Assembly (NCBI RefSeq): GCF_016920785.2
Contig: NW_024609955.1
Span: 744,001 to 808,000 of the forward strand
Origin: Ixodes scapularis
Lineage: Eukaryota > Arthropoda > Arachnida > Ixodida > Ixodidae
Direction of reading: 5' to 3'
DNA length: 64,000 bases
In this document: piece by piece, positions 11,508-23,139 of the stretch
How positions within the stretch are numbered: the stretch's first letter is position 1
Layout: every line of letters begins with the position of its first letter
Position numbers and translations under genes: made by a program
The notes under the pieces: generated by a model
Told to the model about the DNA's origin: nothing
The model's database searches: none
Seen by the model: only the letters and a program-made list of their open reading frames with translations

Positions 11508-14500
11508 TATGTTAGGAACGTTCTTAATATTTAATTAGTTTGAGCAACCTATTGTATTTCAATGCTGACTACCGTATATCATAGTTTATTTCACAACTTT
11601 AGAAGTTAGCAAATGCAGGTAACCTCTAAGTTTGGGGACACCATTGATTAAATATTCTAATTACAGCTCTACATGAAGCTAATTTACTATAAAGTACCAT
11701 TAAACCTTAATAATATAAAAAAACTGTACCTACTGAAATTCACAAACTCAAAAAAAAAGAAGCAAAATAAATATAACAGTAGCCCAACCAAGAACATACA
11801 GCTTCGATTGGTCAGTGTTAAAAAAATTGAAAAAAGTGCCACATTCCAAAACAAAGCACGCATCGTGGCGAGCCCAAGCTGTGCCATAACTGAAACTACT
11901 AGATAGCTAGTGAGCTGCTCACATGCACCACTCCATCATGCATGTGCACAATAGATGTGGGCTCTGAATTTCTGATTTGCATGTGGCATGGACTGGTTGC
12001 ACCACTCTGAAGGCAGCTGTGGGCACGCGCATTATGTGCCAGAGCGCATCCTTCAGTATGTCCAGTAATGCTGAGGTGAAGTTTGCCCAATAAGTTGAGT
12101 TTCTACATGGCTTCATCTGTTGAAAACTGCTCTGCCAGCATTTTGTGATGCTTTGTGTGTGTTCATCAAATTGAAGATTATATATTTATGTCAGAACCGC
12201 TGGAGCCTCCTGCTAAACAGGCGTGTTAGTTTTATGAAGGCAACAAGGGCGGCAGTGGCTCCCCGCCCCTGTCTACTCCCCCATCGGAAAGCAAAGAAAG
12301 TTCTGTTGAGAGCTGGGGTCTTAAGAGATCGGCAGAAGTTCCATACCATAATTCCTCGACAAGACAAGTTGCGAAGTCCTTCAAGATCATGAGGGTTTTG
12401 ATTAGCTCCATGGCAGGAGCTGCAAGAACAGCAGTTTCCCTTGTTTAGTGAGCAAAAATTATCTCCAGCAGTCACACTGTAATCAATAAATTGTTCATAT
12501 GCAGTAAGGTTCAAGGTTCAAGGTGTTTAATGGCACAACTTCCACACAGCCGAGTGCCTGAGGCAGCCAAAAGGCAGAAGCCCATACAACCAAGTGCTGG
12601 CTGCTTCCTCTCTTTCTCCCCAACTGGAACAAGTTTCTGCACTCTTGGCATTCCTAACTAAGGAGACAATCAGGTCTTTATATGACTTTGATATGGAAAC
12701 TTGTCATCAGTGTAAGATGGCGTGCAAAACGATGACACTTGAAGAGGAGCAGCCAGACGCTGAATCCTTGTATCCCTCACCATGGTCGCTGAGCAGGTGG
12801 CACCATGGTTACAACTGATCCTCGGCCACAGCAGTAACGGTATGACCTAGGACGGTACCCTGGACTAAAGGGTGTTCTGCTGCGGTTCGGATCCAGCTGT
12901 GCGGGAAATTGGCACCTTAGAGATTTCTTTTTCTAGGACAGGGTTTATGCATGTTGAAGCATGGCATCAGAAGTTGAGTTGTATGAAGAGCGTTGAGAGT
13001 AAGTGCTCGGAGAGCTTGTCCAGTTAACTTCTTGTCCCAGCATCTCAGCATGACTGTAATCTGCTTCAACATAAAAAATAAGTCTGTAGGTAAGTAGCTA
13101 AACATTCGGATGGTTACTAATCTGCTGCACCTCTTCTTTTTGTGGAGTGCATGACGACACTCAGCTTAAAAAGAGCTACTAGAATATGAAGATGCCATCA
13201 GTACAACGAGAATATGGTGAATGCAGGCATAACGGAATGGAAGTCCTTGTTACACCTGGTCCACAGATCACGGAAAGTTCGTCGGAGTGCTTTTCACTCT
13301 GAATGGCATGCACACGAACTCGCAAACCGAAAGGCATTGTTAGGCTCCTTTTGAATTACCAATGGCTTGTCTGGTATTGGTGCTAGGACTTACCAGATCG
13401 ACCTTGGAAAATATGGCAAGCTATTGTTGAGCAGTGTAATGAAGGTGCTGATGCAAAAGAACTGTGTTTTTCTGTTTTGTAGCAGCTGTATATGGCAGAA
13501 CTACATCGTACAGCGCATGAATTATGTGCAAAACTAGCTTTTTTAAGTTGATGAGTATAATCAGTGCGTAGAACGCACACATTCATACATGGATATGTTA
13601 GCAAAAATAAAAACTAATGTCTCGTTGTAAGGACTCACACAAAAAGCGGAATTTGTTGAGAACCACATGTAAACTGGTAAAATCACTGCAGTACACTAAC
13701 AACAACAAAAAAGCTATTTTTATGTTGGCACACCACGCTTCCTCCGCATTAAATTGTGCATACGACCGCTGCTGGAAATTCTGAGGAAAGCAGTCTGAGT
13801 AGCCACAGTCGGCAGCGACCCCAGACATGCTCAACGGGGTGCGAACCGGAACTGGATTGGCCTCGACATCATTGTCGTCGCACCCGTTTCGCACCCAGGC
13901 GGAGCCTGGGGTGCTCAGCACGTACTGGGCCGTGGCGGGCAGCTGGGCGAAGAGGCCAATAACAGCTGTACGTGTTGAAGTCTTGGAGAAAACACAGACG
14001 GCAAGCGTCGACGAGTGGCTTAAGGCTAGGTACTTCTAGCAGAGTGTGTTGGATAGACTGCAGCTCACGCAGGAAGAACTGTGTCTGTCCCTCGTCTATT
14101 TTCAGTGTTTTTATTCTCACTGTGTGAACTGTGGCCTAAGGCTGCAGCGTCACGTGGCGAGAGTAGCAAGGGGGCGTTGCCACTCGCAAGCTTGTGGATG
14201 TCTGTCGAAGGGCAGCGGGTAAAGATGTATTTAGGAAGTTGTTTGAGCTTGCCTGTCCATAGTCTCAATGCTCTCTTTAAAGCGGCGTAGGACTGACGGG
14301 ATCATGCAAGCCTTCTTTTTCGGGCTCTTAGAAGGCCACCTCTCCTGAGACTCCACCTCACAAGCCTGAGCCTCGCGGCTCATCGCTTCGGGACAGGGGC
14401 CCGTTCGTCTGCAGCTCCGCAGGGTGCGCACTGGAACCCGATACCCGAGCAAGCTGCCTTTAATATTCACCACTCCAGGCTTCTTGCGCATCTCGATGAA

Positions 14501-15413
14501 CTCTGTTGACTTTGCGCTTGAGAGCGGCCTTTTCTTCGTTCACCTCACTACATCGCACAGTTCTTCAGATTCTGGAATTGTTGAATTAAGGTGCATTTGG
14601 TTATATGCACTTCGATCAACCAGTTACTTATAAAAAGAGGAATGCTAGGGGGGAGAATTTTCGGCATACCTGGCACGTTGACAGTCTGCGCGTGGTAGTA
14701 GCCCCCCTTGGTTGTTATGTTGCCGCTCCAGAAGACATTGTACAAAAAGCCTGGGTTGAAATCCCCGCACGTAACTGGGCGGAAGTCTTATATTTCTTCT
14801 AGGGACAACCGCTGTCGTCACGGTCTATCTTATATCCCACCAACGCAAATAATTCGCACATCACTAATCCAAGCTCTATGTATAAATGGTAACAAAGCTT
14901 CCATGGAAGCTCATAAGGCGCGAATATGGCGGCTCATTGGGTGCAGCGCCATTTGTGAGGTGTGCGGCATTGCCGCTAGTCATGCTGGCCTGCGACGTAC
15001 GGGAAGTGACGCCTTATTAAAAACAAACAGAAAATGACGCAATTGCCTCTTGACTGCAACATCACGATTGCTCTTCGCTAGTGACACAAAATTTAAATGC
15101 CTTTCGCCAGTGACACGAAATTGAAATGCTTTTTTTATGTGTTCTACATGCCTGCGCAACTACTGTCCTTCATAACTTGCTTCATACAAAGTAAAGTGAA
15201 TGGTACTTAAGCAGGCACATAGAATACGGAAGAAAAACAATTAGACACGTTGGCATTGCTACTTGTAGTGCATTAGACATTGGAATCTATCACTTCCATA
15301 TAATCTCTTTAGCAAAAGAACCACTTTTTTCATCAGTTCTGGGAACCACCAATAAGTTAATATATTTTTGAAATTATCCAGTGTGTTACAGCACGTCAAT
15401 GAATGGATGCTTA
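11508..15413. other. No recognised gene
   Basis: AT-rich sequence with many short frames. Two minus-strand frames are longer than chance neighbours (13921-13598, 107 codons, Cys-rich; 14491-14231, 86 codons), but I recognise no domain in them. No terminal repeats, LTRs or RNA genes were found. Confidence 0.35.
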
Positions 15414-15914
15414 TTATTTAAAGTGTCGGAGGGTTAGGCGAGTGGCCAAGAGAAGGCGCCACCGCTTGGGAGACGGGGGGTGCCCGGAAAAAACAATAAA
15501 CGCAAACTCGCCGGACAGTACTGACTCCCTGCCCAACCGGTACATGGTGGCATGTTCGTAGTTCTTGCCTTCGTCCTCAGTCAGCTTCAAAGAACAAAGA
15601 ACGTCCTCCCCTTCGCGGCCCATGGCGTAAACGTGTTTACTTGCGTTTCTTGAGAGCTGAGACGCAACTCGGTGATTATCCTGTAGCGTTGCCATCTCGT
15701 GAACCACGTCTTCCACGTGTGCGGCTGGTGAAAGTCGAACTTTTCCAGCAGTTGTGTTGAAATCGGGTTGAAGTAGCTGCTTCCCGCTTGAACCGCTGCT
15801 TTTTGATCCGTCATGTTGGACCGGCGTTGTTGCGCAGTTACGCGTGTCCGCTGCTCCCACTGCTGCTTCGGTTGTGCGTGCCGTGCCCGCTACTGTTGCT
15901 CTTATCGCTGACAA
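15414..15914 (-). pseudogene. Ty3/gypsy gag fragment
   Basis: Two overlapping minus-strand frames share one ancestral gag. The 15814-15587 frame has FDFHQPHTWKTWFTRWQRYR and QETQVNTFTPWA. The longer frame carries YAMGREGEDVLCSLKLTEDE. Together they match the arthropod gypsy gag layout (substrate-binding arm 'F.P..W..W..RF.RYR' followed by 'YTMG..AE.IL'). At least one frameshift separates them. The adjoining 15414-15510 segment holds AATAAA in plus orientation and may be an LTR piece. The fragment faces away from the pol fragment just to its right, so the original element has been rearranged. Confidence 0.7.
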
Positions 15915-15934
15915 ACTAAACCACTGAGAGACCT

Positions 15935-16645
15935 ACTTCGTCATGATGCAGTCTGGTACTGGGGAGAGGCTCAGCAGCAAGCCTTCCAGCAGACCAAGAC
16001 AGCTCTCATCACAAACTCGGCATTGGCAATGTACAACCAAAGAGACCACTTGACACTCTTGGTCGATGCCTCATCCTATGGATTGGGTGCTGCGCTCCTC
16101 CAGGAGTCCCAAGGCGAGCGATGACCAGTTATGCATCCAAGGCACTAACGGAAACTGAGCAACGCTATGCCCAGATTGAGAAGGAGGCACTAGCCATCAT
16201 GTGGGCTAGTGGCCATTTCCGCACATACTTCCTAGGGCTCCAATTTCATATTGACACTGACCACAAGCCCCTTGTGCCACTTCTCACCACGAAGCGTCAA
16301 GATGAACTCAGACCTCTTCTGCAACGTTTCCGCATGCGACTACTGGAGTATGGCTTAACGATCTCCCACATCCCGGTAAAGAAGATCCACCCGGCAGATG
16401 TGCTGTAACGCAAGCCACTTACTGGAGCAGGAGAAAAGGAAGCTGCCGACCTGGAGGAAGCCGTTCTGGAGTATGAAGTTCTCACAGTGGATCTGTTACC
16501 TGCGTCAACAACACGCTCTCACGGATCAAAGATGAGATCGGGAAGGATCCTGTCACGTCTGGAGTTCTGCTCTACGGGCTGGCCGAGCATGAGAGCTCTA
16601 CCACCAGAACTGCGGCGATACTGCGAAATAGCAGGTGAACTCGAG
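15935..16645 (+). pseudogene. Ty3/gypsy pol fragment (RT tail, RNase H, integrase start)
   Basis: 15950-16115 encodes the RT connection and the first RNase H strand (LTLLVDASSYGLGAALLQE). After a frameshift near 16120, 16125-16408 encodes YASKALTETEQRYAQIEKEA, FHIDTDHKPL and the IPVKKIHPADVL tail, with a stop in place of the serine that normally follows. 16420-16645 continues towards the integrase zinc domain (GWPS, LPPELRRYCEI), again with a frame change. RNase H acidic residues D (VDAS), E (QIEKEA) and D (DTDHK) are present. It ends abruptly at about 16645 where an L2-like LINE begins. Confidence 0.85.
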
Positions 16646-17394
16646 GCTGCATTACTGTTTATTGGTCTGGGGGACGACTACAGCAAGTAATATTAAGCAA
16701 TTATTTACATTGCAAAAACGCGCAGTTAGGTCAATTGATAATTTACCTTGGACTGAATCGACTTCCCCTAGCTTTATTAAACATGGAATATTAACGTTAG
16801 ACAATCTTTTTTGCCTAAAGGTTGCAATTTTAGTTCATACTCAAATAAACAGGAATCCCGCAATATTTTACGAAACATATTTATTTAAGCAAACAAATTA
16901 CAATTTGAGACACCAGCAGTTTTCAAAACCTAAAATAAGAACTAATTACGGTACACAAAAAACATCCTACCAGATACCCGATCTTCTTAACAGAAATTAT
17001 TGTGTATTCGAATTAGCCCAGACAATAGCGTCCGTGTTTCTTTTCAAAAAATACCTTACGGTATACTTCAATGTGCCTAGTGTGTATTCCTATTATAGTT
17101 CACATCAAAATAGATTGTACATTTTTGAGTGTCATATTTTTATCTTCTCAGATATTGTTTTATTTTTTATTTATGCTGTTTTTGATTCATTTCCTGTGCC
17201 CTGCTGCTGAGTGCTGTAACGGGGGTTGGGGACCTAGTCAGGTGATTCGTTTTCGCCTTTTGTCCCAACCTCCCTGACCTGACTGTCCCAACCTCTCTCG
17301 CCACGGTGCGAGCTTGAAACGGGCATCGTCCCATTAAGCCCATTTCCATGCTTTAAGCAGTAATATCGTCCAGTTATTTTAATGAATATTTGTC
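16646..17394 (+). pseudogene. L2/CR1-like LINE 3' end (RT C-terminus and 3' UTR)
   Basis: 5'-truncated copy. The first ~140 codons read SRLHYCLLVWGTTTASNI, then LFTLQKRAVRSIDNLPW, TLDNLFCLKVAILVHTQI, NLRHQQFSKPKIRTNYG and SYQIPDLLN, the conserved C-terminal RT/thumb and post-RT region of this LINE group. The coding end is near 17060. The rest, including a C-rich segment around 17215-17330, looks like 3' UTR. The 5' truncation inside gypsy pol is typical of target-primed reverse transcription. There is no endonuclease or catalytic RT motif, so it is inactive. Confidence 0.8.
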
Positions 17395-17616
17395 CCGGGT
17401 TTCAGCACCAATATTCTAAATATTCCACCGACGGTGTCTTATTCTCTGTATGTGGATGATGTGCAAATTTCAGTTTCTTCTTGCAACCTGTATAGTTGCG
17501 AACGTCAACTGCAACTGACAATCAACAGAATGAGCAAGTGGGCAGCCGAAAATGGGTTTCGTTTCCCCCCGACAAAACCGTATGAGTTCCGTTTTCGCTG
17601 CGTCGAGGGTTGTCAC
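17395..17616 (+). pseudogene. Outer I-clade LINE, part 1 (RT catalytic region)
   Basis: The reading IPPTVSYSLYVDDVQISVSS, then CERQLQLTINRMSKWAAENG aligns with the RT of the full-length I-clade element at 27967-31667 (YSLYVDDLQIAVSS, then CERRVQLTINNVTRWADNNG). The YVDD box is intact, but a stop and a frame change follow. At 17609 the gene is cut by a hAT-like element. Ignoring that insertion and one copy of its 8-bp target duplication, the frame continues into 23794 as RRGLSPDTTLHL, which proves the two parts were contiguous. Confidence 0.9.
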
Positions 17617-18759
17617 CAGACTTGTGCACGTTACTGAAAAATAGTAAGGAATTACAGTTACAATTACTCAAGGCTAAATTGTAATTTATTACAATTACAA
17701 TTACCCTTCCATAAAAGTAAGTGACCGTTACCCCAAAAAGTAATCCGTTACTTTCGTGGCGTTACTTTCAAGAATATTGCCTTCAATTAAGAAACAAAAG
17801 GAAGAGGGTTATTCAAGTTTTTATTGTTGCAACCTGTCCCATTTGCGGACAGGCGGCGGCGGAGTATCGGGTATCGTTAATGGAGTGATCGGACCGATCG
17901 ACTAAAATTCTCGATTCTCAAAATCGCAAAGCTGTAGAAGTCATCATACATCTAGCCAAAACTAGAATAAGAGTTGATTTGTGCCCATCTTACTATACCG
18001 GCATATATTGCCAGGCAATAGCAAAACATCGTTGTAACAGTAAGGTGATAATTAAATAGTAAATAAGGTTTGGCTCGATATTCTCCTTCCTTTGGTTCTG
18101 AACAGGTCGAGCCTCGGTTGAGACGTTGGTGAATAAATAAAAGTTTCCAGTAAATGAATATAGTAATCGAAAAAAAGGAAATTCATAACAACAATTAATT
18201 AGAACGTCGGTTAAAACAAGGAAATGTAAACGCACGTTTGTCGTGTGTACCTTTTTTTGGTGCCGTTTAAAAACGCACGAAGCACGAATCGACTGCATTT
18301 TACTCCGGTGTTCTCGAGATAGACGTCCGCTGATGCCACGGGCAGCGAAGGGCATAGAACGAAGTAAGCCGCGCTATGGCCCCACTCTTGAGTTTCACTC
18401 TCTCCCCAAGCCCAGAATATCAAGTCTACGTCAGCCACCATTATGTTTTATTTGTAAGAATATCTGCTTGAGATAAGATGCGTCCTGCTGGGGGAAAAAC
18501 GGGAAGAAGAAGAAAAGAAGACTATTACCATTTTGGAAAGTGCTCACAAAAAGCTGACTCACAAAAGGGGTGACTGAGATGCAGATAACCTGGCTGGAAT
18601 TCACAAATGAAGTGGGCCAACTCTAGAAGTTGGACTACAAAAAATTAAGTAGCTTTTAAAACAGGGTAAGGTGAAAGAAACAGAAGAAAAAATACATCCT
18701 GTTTTCGAGAAGATAAGTGTGCAGCAACGAACGAGGATGCTTGTGGCAATAGCACTTTC

Positions 18760-19369
18760 GGTTTCGGAGCTGGCAGGAACGAGGCCATGTGCTCACGAAA
18801 ACCTTTCTTGATGCAGGCGATTGTTCCGTTCTGCCTCGTCACCGCTGGCATCAGTTTCCTGAGTCCAACGTCAGCGCAGCGTCAGCTGCATGCGACGTCA
18901 ACGACCTATCAGCCTTCCCGTCAGACGATTCCAAGTTCTTCGGAGTTCTTCAGGGTTCCACCCGTCCCACCCTCCAGTCAACCGAGTGGACTGTTCGAGT
19001 CAGCATATAAGCCGACGCGTGTCACGGAATCCCTGGGTTTCGGAGCTGGCAGGAACGAGGCCATGTGCTCACGAAAACCTTTCTTGATGCAGGCGATTGT
19101 TCCGTTCTGCCTCGTCACCGCTGGCATCAGTTTCCTGAGTCCAACGTCAGCGCAGCGTCAGCTGCATGCGACGTCAACGACCTATCAGCCTTCCCGTCAG
19201 ACGATTCCAAGTTCTTCGGAGTTCTTCAGGGTTCCACCCGTCCCACCCTCCAGTCAACCGAGTGGACTGTTCGAGTCAGCATATAAGCCGACGCGTGTCA
19301 CGGAATCCCTGGGTTTCGGAGCTGGCAGGAACGAGGCCATGTGCTCACGAAAACCTTTCTTGATGCAGG
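18760..19369 (+). promoter_or_regulatory. Tandem 276-bp 5' monomers of the CR1-group LINE
   Basis: Units 18760-19035 and 19036-19311 are identical as read, followed by the first 58 bp of a third (19312-19369). Each full unit ends with a TATAAG box (19006, 19282) lying exactly 30 bp before the next unit begins, so transcription driven from one unit would start at the first base of the next. The copy itself begins in the same phase. This is the arrangement of tandem promoter monomers known from mouse L1. The unit length is divisible by three and both copies are open in the ORF1 frame, so the repeat could also be translated. Confidence 0.7.
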
Positions 19370-20259
19370 TTAGTGATTTGCCATCTGGCCCTTTCCGATC
19401 TGTTGGTGGTTTCCTGCCAGCTCCACCCAACCAACTATTCTTGATTGCGAGCACTAGGAATAAGCACTTTCATGCCATAGTGGGTAATAGACGCAAACTA
19501 TATTACAGGAAAAAAGTGTTATTTGTGCTCTTGTTGCTGTTGTTAAGTGGCGACGTAGAAACTAATCCTGGTCCTGCAACTAAGGAACAAATGGAACTCA
19601 TACAATCTATGTTCACTGAACTGCAAAACGGTCAAAGAAGTGTCCTCTCGAAGTTAAATGTTATTGAAAGCAAACAAACGGAGATTCACAATAAAATAGA
19701 GAATTTAATTGCAAAAAACGAGCAATTTGAACAACGGATCTCAGATGTTGAAGTAAATAGAAGAAAGCTGGAAGCAAGACTAGACAACCTTGAAAATCGG
19801 AGCCGCAGGACAAACTTGGTGTTTTTTGGCATACCTGATGACACAGTGCGAGAGTCATGGGAGGAGTCAGAAACTCTTGTTAGACGCATCTGTAAAGGTA
19901 ATCTAGATATCGATGTCACCTCAATATAAAGGGCCCACCGTCTAGGTACTTTCAAGGAACGTAGCTGTCGGCCGATTATAGCAAGCTTTCAAAATTGGAA
20001 AGAACGTGACAACATCATGCGCAACGCCTTTAAATTCAAAAACTCTGCTTACAGCGTTTCCGAGGATTTCAGTGCACTTGTCAGAGAAAAAAGGCGCAAG
20101 CTATGGGACTATTCCAAAGAAAAACGACAAGATAAGAACAACAAAGTATATCTTACCTACGACAAGCTCGTTATCAACGGAGACACGTACGCCTGGGATT
20201 TCGAACAAAGCATGCCTATACTCGTTCGTAAAAAGGCTCCACCGATTCAGCAGGATTGA
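19339..20259 (+). pseudogene. CR1-group LINE ORF1 with N-terminal 2A motif
   Basis: The most economical start is the ATG at 19339 in the partial third monomer; in-frame ATGs also occur at 19063 and 18787. About 78 residues precede the 2A break point and end in a hydrophobic run (VLFVLLLLLL) directly before GDVETNPGP. Residues after it form a coiled coil (roughly 19590-19790, heptad-rich MELIQSMFTELQ, then IHNKIENLIAKNEQFEQRIS) and then an RRM-like region (LENRSRRTNLVFFGIPDD), as in ORF1 of CR1/L2/L1-type elements that bind RNA as trimers. A TAA at 19927-19929 interrupts it; the frame then runs on (RAHRLGTF, RPIIASFQNWKERDNIMRNA) to TGA at 20257-20259. Probably one nonsense mutation in an otherwise good gene. 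Confidence 0.8.
19549..19575 (+). other. 2A ribosome-skipping motif GDVETNPGP
   Basis: Codons 19549-19575 encode GDVETNPGP, a full match to the 2A signature D-[VI]-E-x-N-P-G-P. It is preceded by a leucine-rich stretch and a serine, as in active 2As. Skipping would fall between Gly (19570-19572) and Pro (19573-19575), releasing the N-terminal leader from ORF1. 2A motifs are known at the N terminus of some non-LTR retrotransposons, and the leader may double as a signal sequence. Confidence 0.85.
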
Positions 20260-23063
20260 CGCCGTGCGAGAGATATCTGTCAAAATGCCGCTTTATCAGA
20301 TGTAGATGTCTCGGTATTACTTGTGAACTTCCGTAGCATAAAAAATAAAGTGGACGATTTCTTATCTCTAGTCGAGACAATCAGACCCAAAGTTATTATG
20401 GGAACGGAGACATGGCTGCATGACTCGGTTTCTAATTGCGAAGTTTTTCCCCCTGGTTTTTCCGTATACCGCAAAGATAGAAATGGACACGGAGGTGGTG
20501 TCTGTTTGCTAATTTAATCAGACTGGAGTAGTAGTGAACTAGTTTTTTCCGAAAACGACACTGAGTCTGTATGGTGTCGAGTAGTTTTACCTAAGGGGAC
20601 CACTTTAGTTTTTGGTACATTTTATCGCCCCCCAGATAGTGATGCGTACTCGATAGACAAATTGGGTGACTTGTTGACGACAATTCCAGATAGTGTATTC
20701 TTGGGAGGAGACTTTAATCTACCAGGGTTCAACTGGTCTGATGAAGTTCTTGATACAGATGGACCCCGCGCTTACTCGATGTTTGCTGACATAATCAGTG
20801 TATTTGGATTTGAACAATATGTTAAAAAACCGACGCGAGAAAATTCTGTCTTGGATTTAATTTTATGCAATTTTCCTGGCGTTGTATCCGAGGTCACTGT
20901 ACTTCCCGGCATAAGTGATCACTGCGCGGTTGTTGCTAAGCTCTCGGAGCCCGGAACGCGAAAGCAAGCGGAGTGTCCACGGAAAGTATTTTTGTACGAC
21001 AAAGGTAATTACGAAGCGATCGATGCAGAGCTTGAATCCTATTTTTATACATTTAGTCGTCTGTCCGAAAATAGTGACGTCGAAACTATATGGCATGCTT
21101 TTAGAAATAAAATATTACAGCTTGCGGAGGTGTATATTCCATCGAAACAAATGAGGAAGCGTAAAAAAAATAAGCCTTGGTTTAATGTAGAAATTCGCAG
21201 ACTTATAGGTAAAGCGAGACGTGCTTACAAAACGCTGACCAAAAGTTGGTCAGTCCAAACTGAGCAGAAGTACAAAGAGATTAACAGGCTTCTCAAATTG
21301 CAAATAAAATTAAGCAAAAAAGTGTTCTTTGACAAGTTTAACGAAAATCTAAAAAGAAACCCTAAAGAATTCTGGAAGTTCGTCAACGCGAACAGAAAGG
21401 AAGACACTTCTATTCCTGCGTTGAAAGTTGATGGTAATACTGTGGTGTCTGATAACGCGAAGGTTGAATGCTTTAACTCGTATTTTAAGTCGGTATTTTC
21501 GGAAGACTCTCCGCATCTGCTATCTCCAGTGGCTTGCCGAACGCAGCAAAGCGTAATGCCCAGCATTACAATTGACATGAATGGTATAGTGAAGTTGCTG
21601 CGCGGAATTGATGCAACCAAGGCTGTCGGACCTAATGGCATTTCCCCTGTTATTTTTCTTAAGTGCAGTGAATCCATAGCGCGTTATCTTTTTGTTATTT
21701 TTAGTGAAACGTTAAAGACGGGGATGGTTCCAATGGATTGGAAGATGGCAAACGTTACACCAGTTTTTAAATCGGGTTCTAAAGCCAGTGTTGAAAATTA
21801 TCGCCCTATTTCATTGACATCGATCTCATGTAAGTTGTTTGAACACATTATTTACAGTAACCTTTACTCGTTCCTGGATTCATTACACTTCTTTTCCCCC
21901 TCACAGCATGGTTTTCGAAGCGGCTACTCTTGCAACACACAGCTGGTAGAATTTTATCATCATATATCCAGATCACTAGACAGCAGGAAATATGTCGACT
22001 GCGTGTTCTTAGACTTTCGAAAGGCATTTGACACGATCCCCCATCAGTTATTATTGTATAAATTGGCTTTGCTAAACATAGATCCCAACGTCTTGAATTG
22101 GATACAAAATTATTTAGAAGGTCGTGAGCAGCGGGTTGTTTTAAACGGTACTATATCCACATCAACTCGGGTTACGTCGGGAGTGCCACAAGGGAGTGTC
22201 TTAGGGCCTTTACTTTTTCTCATATACATAAATGATATCACCGAAAACATACAGTCTCATATTAAACTGTTCGCCGACGACTGCGTATTGTACAGGGAAA
22301 TAAACACGTCAGACGACCTGGCCATGTTACAAACCGACATAAATATTTTATCTTCTTGGTGCAATCAATGGAAAATGAGCCTAAATTTAAGTAAATGCAA
22401 ACATATTCGTTTCTCGAGAAGTAAGCTGCACGATTCTTATAGCTACCTAATCAACGGGACTGTTTTATGTACTGTGTTTGAGTATGTTTACCTAGGAGTG
22501 CTATTTGCGGATTCCCTAAAATGGAACAGCCATATAGAACGTACAATCGGAAAGGCTAGTAAAATGTTTTATTTTATCCGTCGAAATTTTAGATCCGCGT
22601 CGCGAAACGTCAAACACTTTATTTTTCTTTGGTAAGAACGATCCTTGATTACGCGTGCGTTGTGTGGGACCCTTATCACGACTTCCTTATCAATAAACTA
22701 GAAAAAATTCAAAATCAGGCCGCGCGTTTTGTACTGAACAACTATGACCCTTATGCTAGTGTTACAGATATGAAGGCCATGCTGGGATGGGAAACACTCG
22801 AATGTAGACGAAAAAAAATAAGACTAAAATTTTTCCACCGTGTCTTTCACAACAAAACAGGAATTGATAAAGCCACTTATCTTATGGAGCCATCCTACGT
22901 TTCTACCCGTTGTGATAATTCTAAAAAGGTTGCTGTTCCCACTTACAGGACTGACAGTTTTGCGAATTCATTTTTTGTCAAAACCGCGAGAGAGTGGAAC
23001 GATCTCCCGGAAGATGTTGTGTCCATTGATGATAATGACGTTTTCTTTTTCCACTTGTCATAA
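20260..23063 (+). pseudogene. CR1-group LINE ORF2 (endonuclease and reverse transcriptase)
   Basis: It follows ORF1 in the same frame after one TGA, with no in-frame ATG before the first catalytic region (first one at 20398). Apurinic-type endonuclease motifs: VNFRSIKNK, GTETWL (Glu), GGDFNLPGFNW (Asp/Asn), GISDHCAV (Asp/His), all catalytic residues kept. RT motifs: NYRPISLTSI, FLDFRKAFDTI, SGVPQGSVLGPLLFLIYIND and FADDC (22270-22284). The thumb and C-terminal region continues in another frame from about 22629 (VRTILDYACVVWDP) after a one-base change in a T run, ending at 23063. An in-frame TAA at 20515-20517 lies in the endonuclease. The clade call (CR1/L2) rests on motif style and absence of RNase H. 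Nearly intact but broken as it stands. Confidence 0.88.
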
Positions 23064-23096
23064 TGTTTTCTAAAACCCCCCTACAATAACCTACAT

Positions 23097-23139
23097 ACAT
23101 TGTACCTACATCGCCCACAGGGCGATGTAGGTACAATGT
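23097..23139 (+). repeat. Perfect 20-bp hairpin in LINE 3' UTR
   Basis: Arms 23097-23116 and 23120-23139 pair perfectly (ACATTGTACCTACATCGCCC with its complement) around a 3-base loop ACA. It lies 34 bp after the ORF2 stop and directly before the AATA/AAT-rich tail, where CR1/L2 RTs recognise their template RNA. It is a candidate RT-recognition stem-loop. Confidence 0.9.

Noticed and set aside
13598..14120. Cys-rich minus-strand frames as a metalloprotease exon
   Set aside because: No HExxH, no family motif order and no convincing splice sites.
18789..19363. Repeated 65-73-codon frames in other phases of the monomers
   Set aside because: They recur because the 276-bp unit is duplicated; only the ORF1-phase frame leads into the 2A motif.
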